From Phil1 sp963643205 (GTDB lineage Bacteria > Bacillota > Clostridia > Christensenellales > CAG-138), in the NCBI GenBank assembly GCA_963643205.1, contig CAVIJJ010000011.1, positions 1 through 50,849 of the forward strand: a stretch of DNA of 50,849 nucleotides, given 5' to 3'. The notes beneath the pieces are model-generated. The model was not told the DNA's origin, did no database searches, and worked only from the letters and a program-made list of their open reading frames with translations. Shown one piece after another: positions 50,464 to 50,849 of the stretch (positions are counted from its first letter, which is position 1; the number at the start of each line of letters is the position of its first letter). A program made the translations under genes and the position numbers.

Positions 50464-50849
50464 ATGGCTATCATTACCCAGTATATCGGAACCGGCAGGC
50501 GTAAAAAGTCTGTTGCCCGCGTTCGTCTGCTCCCCGGCACAGGTAACATTACCGTTAACAAGAGAGATCTTGAGGATTTCTTTGGTCTTGAGACTCTTAA
50601 GATGATCGTTCGCGCTCCCCTTGAACTGACCAATACCGCTTCTAAGTTTGATGTAGTGGTCAATGTACACGGTGGCGGCACTACCGGTCAGGCCGGTGCT
50701 ATCAGGCACGGCATTTCCCGCGCTCTTATCGTTGCAGATCCTGAGCTTCGCGGTGCCCTTAAAAAGGCTGGTTTCCTCACGCGTGATCCGCGCATGAAGG
50801 AAAGGAAAAAGTACGGCCTCAAAGCCGCACGTCGCGCACCTCAGTTCTC
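50464..50849 (+). CDS. rpsI: 30S ribosomal protein S9 (3' end outside the window)
   Basis: The 128 visible codons cover nearly the whole protein. It shows YIGTGRRKKSVARVRLLPG, the central GGGTTGQAGAIRHGISRAL and the C-terminal FLTRDPRMKERKKYG and LKAARRAPQF; family members end about three residues later (usually SKR). AAGGAG lies 7 bases before the ATG. It forms the conserved rplM-rpsI pair. Confidence 0.98.
   Translation, partial: MAIITQYIGTGRRKKSVARVRLLPGTGNITVNKRDLEDFFGLETLKMIVRAPLELTNTASKFDVVVNVHGGGTTGQAGAIRHGISRALIVADPELRGALKKAGFLTRDPRMKERKKYGLKAARRAPQF

Noticed and set aside
1..50849. CRISPR arrays, rRNA genes, complete insertion sequences
   Set aside because: Reading through the window I found no regularly spaced repeats, no rRNA sequence and no transposase genes.

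Overview
The window looks like chromosomal DNA of a low-to-mid GC Gram-positive anaerobe of the Bacillota, most likely class Clostridia. The evidence is a perfect CIRCE operator in front of hrcA-grpE-dnaK-dnaJ, a PrpC/PrkC phosphatase-kinase pair with PASTA repeats inside a priA-def-fmt-rsmB-rlmN-prpC-prkC-rsgA-rpe run, an Asp23-FakA-RecG cluster, a DUF1002 protein, strong GGAGG ribosome binding sites, frequent TTG/GTG starts, and sigma-A type promoters with 16-18 bp spacers. I cannot name a species. Most of the window is dense housekeeping DNA; no CRISPR array, complete insertion sequence or prophage is visible.

Layout. 1-2300: the start of a membrane protein and a large exported protein of repeated Ig-like domains, both on the minus strand. 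2300-7200: yigZ, tyrS and transketolase on minus with tadA on plus between them. 7400-14600 (plus): asp23, fakA, recG, a D-glutamate cyclase-type protein, an IMP dehydrogenase and a RimJ-like acetyltransferase. 14650-15690: a GIY-YIG protein and a LUD-domain protein on minus, divergent from lepA. 15717-23875 (plus): lepA-hemW, then the CIRCE-controlled hrcA-grpE-dnaK-dnaJ. 23889-28318 (minus): hinT-like gene, mtaB, rsmE, prmA and a DUF1002 exported protein. 28470-38659 (plus): the priA-to-rpe run, mostly with overlapping stop and start codons. 38777-39146: tRNA-Val, 6S RNA and tRNA-Gln in tandem, ending in a strong terminator. 39150-40100: a small accessory patch with an orphan RHS-repeat fragment and an AT-rich possible membrane peptide. 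40102-49818 (plus): yifB/comM, dprA, topA, trmFO, hslV, hslU, a lipoprotein-like SleB-type cell-wall hydrolase and trmL. 49879-50849: promoter, leader, rplM and nearly complete rpsI.

How the genes work together. Most serve translation and protein quality: Met-tRNA formylation and deformylation (fmt, def), rRNA and tRNA modification (rsmB, rlmN, rsmE, mtaB, trmFO, trmL, tadA), L11 methylation (prmA), ribosome assembly (rsgA), LepA, chaperones and the HslUV protease. DNA repair and topology genes (recG, priA, dprA, topA) and central carbon metabolism genes (tkt, rpe) are interleaved.

The most notable observations are: 6S RNA embedded between two tRNA genes with no visible promoter of its own; an IMP dehydrogenase of the type known from the protozoan Tritrichomonas foetus, with the same catalytic residue numbers; one palindromic TTGCAA that can serve as the -35 box of two divergent promoters; a hairpin upstream of hrcA that displays an anti-Shine-Dalgarno sequence; a SleB-type hydrolase lipoprotein directly behind hslU where codY often sits; and the RHS remnant next to tRNA-Gln. 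I did not find a clear new multi-gene system.
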